NCBI GenBank assembly: GCA_019751475.1
Contig: JAIENH010000187.1
Coordinates: forward strand, 1-7,615
Direction: 5' to 3'
DNA from: Cyclobacteriaceae bacterium
GTDB lineage: Bacteria > Bacteroidota > Bacteroidia > Cytophagales > Cyclobacteriaceae
Length of the DNA: 7,615 bases
Part shown: piece after piece, positions 6,392 through 7,615 of the stretch
Layout: every line of letters starts with the position of its first letter
Position numbering within the stretch: the stretch's first letter is position 1
The notes under the pieces: generated by a model
Database searches by the model: none
What the model saw: only the letters and a program-made list of their open reading frames with translations
Told to the model about the DNA's origin: nothing
Position numbers and translations under genes: made by a program

Positions 6392-6841
6392 TTAGCCTCG
6401 GCACCGATCCAGCAAATCGCTGAGCATAAGGGCATCGTCTTTCGAGAGACGAATCTGCTCTCTTTCCATGCTGTCCATTTTAGAATCAATCTCCGTCAAT
6501 ACCTGGAGGCCCAGGTCAGTAATCACTACATCGGCTGCGCGCTTGTCTTGCTGACATTGTGACTTGGTAATCAGTTTTTTTCGGATGAGCCGCTCCAGCA
6601 ATCGTGGTATGTCGGAGTTTTTGTCCAGCATGCGGCTTTTAATTTCAGTACCTGAAATTTTGTTAGGATGCTGGCCGCGAAGAATGCGGAGGATATTAAA
6701 CTGAGAAGAGGTAATGCCGTAGCTTTTGAAGAAATCCTGCTGTCTGCCCTGTAGCCAGTTGGCCGTGAAGATCAGGTTGATGGCTGCCTTCTGGTAGGGG
6801 GTTTTGAATTTCGGTTGCTTGATTTCTTCTTCAATCTTCAT
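6392..6841 (-). CDS. MarR-family transcriptional regulator
   Basis: This 149-residue protein has the MarR layout. An N-terminal dimerisation helix (about 12-40) is followed by the winged helix-turn-helix: TSSQFNILRILRG (44-56), KISGTEIKSRML (61-72), the recognition region KNSDIPRLLERLIRKKLI (74-91), and the beta wing QQDKRAADVVITDLG (97-111) with the conserved D-x-R. A C-terminal dimerisation helix closes it (112-146). Cysteines at 96 (next to the wing) and 147 could sense oxidants, but this is speculation. MarR proteins bind palindromic operators as dimers and usually repress themselves or neighbours. It lies directly downstream of yceI on the same strand, with a terminator filling the gap, so it is probably expressed by read-through or from a promoter within yceI. 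The DNA upstream of yceI contains AT-rich palindromes that would suit such a dimer. The ATG at 6841 is the only reasonable start. Confidence 0.9.
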   Translation of the reverse strand: MKIEEEIKQPKFKTPYQKAAINLIFTANWLQGRQQDFFKSYGITSSQFNILRILRGQHPNKISGTEIKSRMLDKNSDIPRLLERLIRKKLITKSQCQQDKRAADVVITDLGLQVLTEIDSKMDSMEREQIRLSKDDALMLSDLLDRCRG

Positions 6842-6843
6842 AA

Positions 6844-6879
6844 GAAAAAAAGAGGGGCTTGTGGCCCCTCTCGTTTTTT
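6844..6879. terminator. bidirectional-looking intrinsic terminator between yceI and marR
   Basis: AGAGGGGC (6851-6858) and GCCCCTCT (6864-6871) form a perfect 8-pair GC-rich stem with a TTGTG loop. It is flanked by an A-run (6844-6851) on the left and six T (6874-6879) on the right. For yceI (minus strand) the hairpin is followed by a run of T, so this is its terminator. It also lies at the very start of marR, ending three bases before the marR start codon. Confidence 0.85.
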
Positions 6880-6880
6880 A

Positions 6881-7456
6881 TCAGGCTTGCTTGTTCAATT
6901 CTATTTTACAGATCACTTCTACTTCATCGCCTACTACAGCGCTTCCGTCCTGAAGTTTGTTAGCCCACTTCACACCGTAATCCTGACGATTAATTTTACC
7001 AACCAGTTTGAAACCAGCCTTTACACCACGACCTGTATCCAACTTGCCACCATAGGTTACATCAAAGGCAACATCTTTCGTTACACCCTTCATCGTAAAC
7101 TGGCCTTTCAATTGATACTTACCACCGGCCTTCACCAGCTTTCCTTTAAAGGTAACGTCAGGAAATTTCTCGGCATCAAAGAAGTCAGCTGACTTTAAAT
7201 GGCCATCACGCTTTTCGTTTTCGGTGTTGATGGAAGCTACTTTGGCGGAGAACTCTACATCGGCACCATCGAAGTCATCGCTGTTGCTTACTACTTTCGC
7301 ACTGAAATCCTTGAAGTTACCAGAGGATTCAGAAACGACCATGTGCGATACACTAAAGCCAATGCTTGAATGCGGCTGATCAATGTTCCAGGTGGTTTGT
7401 GCCGTAGCAGCTACTGCCAGCAGTGCAAACGCGAAGAGAGTGCTGAGTTTTTTCAT
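6881..7456 (-). CDS. secreted YceI-family lipocalin-like protein
   Basis: The 191-residue precursor has a clear signal peptide (residues 1-19, MKKLSTLFAFALLAVAATA, cleaved at ATA|Q) and a mature YceI domain. Family features are WNIDQPHSSIGFSVSHMVVS (23-42), the G-x-F motif with FSAKV (47-55), SINTENEKRDGHLKSADFFDAEKFPDVTF (75-103), the LKGQFTMKGVTKDV strand pair (116-129) and the end motif INRQDYGVKW (155-164). YceI proteins form an extended lipocalin-like barrel; a Thermus thermophilus homologue was crystallised with a polyisoprenoid in the pocket, and others are linked to acid or osmotic stress. The native ligand here is unknown. The protein should be periplasmic. The start has an A-rich leader and no rival start. 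The gene is the first of a yceI-marR pair separated by a terminator. Confidence 0.93.
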   Translation of the reverse strand: MKKLSTLFAFALLAVAATAQTTWNIDQPHSSIGFSVSHMVVSESSGNFKDFSAKVVSNSDDFDGADVEFSAKVASINTENEKRDGHLKSADFFDAEKFPDVTFKGKLVKAGGKYQLKGQFTMKGVTKDVAFDVTYGGKLDTGRGVKAGFKLVGKINRQDYGVKWANKLQDGSAVVGDEVEVICKIELNKQA

Positions 7457-7484
7457 GTGTTTTTTATTTTGTTTGTTTTTAAGT

Positions 7485-7530
7485 CAAATGGAATGGCGGA
7501 ATATCATGCCAGGCATTTTAGATGGCCATT
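7485..7530 (-). promoter_or_regulatory. yceI leader with weak -7 element and short dyads
   Basis: On the minus strand TCCATTTG (7492-7485) is one mismatch from TAnnTTTG and 29 bases from the yceI ATG, but it has no TTG at the -33 distance, so it is a weak promoter candidate. Beside it are small inverted repeats: AATGGC (7492-7497) can pair with GCCATT (7525-7530), and ATGCCAGGCAT (7506-7516) and ATGGCCAT (7522-7529) are self-complementary. If transcription starts further upstream these would lie in the 5' untranslated RNA. Confidence 0.25.
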
Positions 7531-7554
7531 TCGCAGATGTTGTTTTTTGTGGTG

Positions 7555-7614
7555 CAATAGTAAACAGAAATCTGTAAATATATGTTTAAACATGTATTTA
7601 TTTAGTGTTAAATA
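7555..7614. promoter_or_regulatory. AT-rich cluster of inverted repeats upstream of yceI (candidate operator/promoter)
   Basis: Three dyads follow one another. ACAGAAATCTGT (7564-7575) is a perfect 12-base palindrome. The stretch 7575-7600, centred on ATGTTTAAACAT (7582-7593), is a 26-base palindrome with one mismatched pair. TATTTA (7599-7604) and TAAATA (7609-7614) are arms around GTGT. On the minus strand TACTATTG (7562-7555) is one mismatch from the TAnnTTTG -7 element and sits directly downstream of the dyads, so a dimeric regulator bound here could block a yceI promoter with a leader of about 90 bases. The dyads could equally belong to a gene beyond the right edge. Confidence 0.42.
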
Positions 7615-7615
7615 C

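Noticed and set aside
19..7615. Mobile element, CRISPR array, tRNA/rRNA, toxin-antitoxin or phage-defence system
   Set aside because: No transposase, regular repeat-spacer pattern, cloverleaf or defence-type domain is visible. All large frames belong to ordinary housekeeping or envelope families.

Overview
The window looks like chromosomal housekeeping DNA from a member of the Bacteroidota, most likely a Cytophagales-type bacterium. The evidence is moderate GC, A-rich leaders without clear Shine-Dalgarno sequences, and -7 elements of the TAnnTTTG type (for example TACCTTTG at 1767-1774). The protein families also fit: a periplasmic PD40 propeller, FrnE-like DsbA, a soluble GT2 paired with an ArnT-like GT39, and MarR next to YceI. 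The genus cannot be fixed by eye. The first 18 bases are Illumina adapter sequence, so the left edge is a contaminated contig end and genomic DNA begins at about base 19.

Left part (19-1686): a possible 3' tail of an unidentified gene (20-82) is followed by an exported TolB/PD40 beta-propeller protein (88-993, +). It converges, with a 3-base gap, on a cytoplasmic FrnE/DsbA-family thiol oxidoreductase (997-1686, -). Centre (1687-3163): a 119-base divergent spacer carries a good -7 element for ahcY (1806-3110, +), S-adenosylhomocysteine hydrolase of the activated methyl cycle. The strong ahcY terminator lies inside the last codons of the convergent glycosyltransferase gene.

Middle right (3127-6377): a two-gene minus-strand operon encodes an ArnT-like membrane glycosyltransferase (5593-3911, apparent TTG start) and a dolichol-phosphate-mannose-synthase-like GT2 (3903-3127), 7 bases apart. 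A PAP2-family membrane phosphatase (5706-6380, +) is divergent to it, and the shared spacer holds a recognisable promoter for each direction. A plausible reading is a lipid-carrier unit: GT2 loads a sugar on polyprenyl phosphate, the GT39 enzyme transfers it to an envelope acceptor, and the PAP2 enzyme dephosphorylates a lipid or recycles the carrier.

Right end (6392-7615): a MarR-family regulator (6841-6392, -) lies directly downstream of a secreted YceI-family protein (7456-6881, -). The 39 bases between them are almost entirely an intrinsic terminator. Upstream of yceI is an AT-rich stretch with several inverted repeats, including a 26-base near-perfect palindrome, which is a candidate operator, perhaps for the adjacent MarR protein. 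I see no mobile element, CRISPR array, tRNA or rRNA, and no clear evidence of a wholly new system. The most interesting items are the regulatory arrangements around marR-yceI and the divergent lipid-carrier genes.
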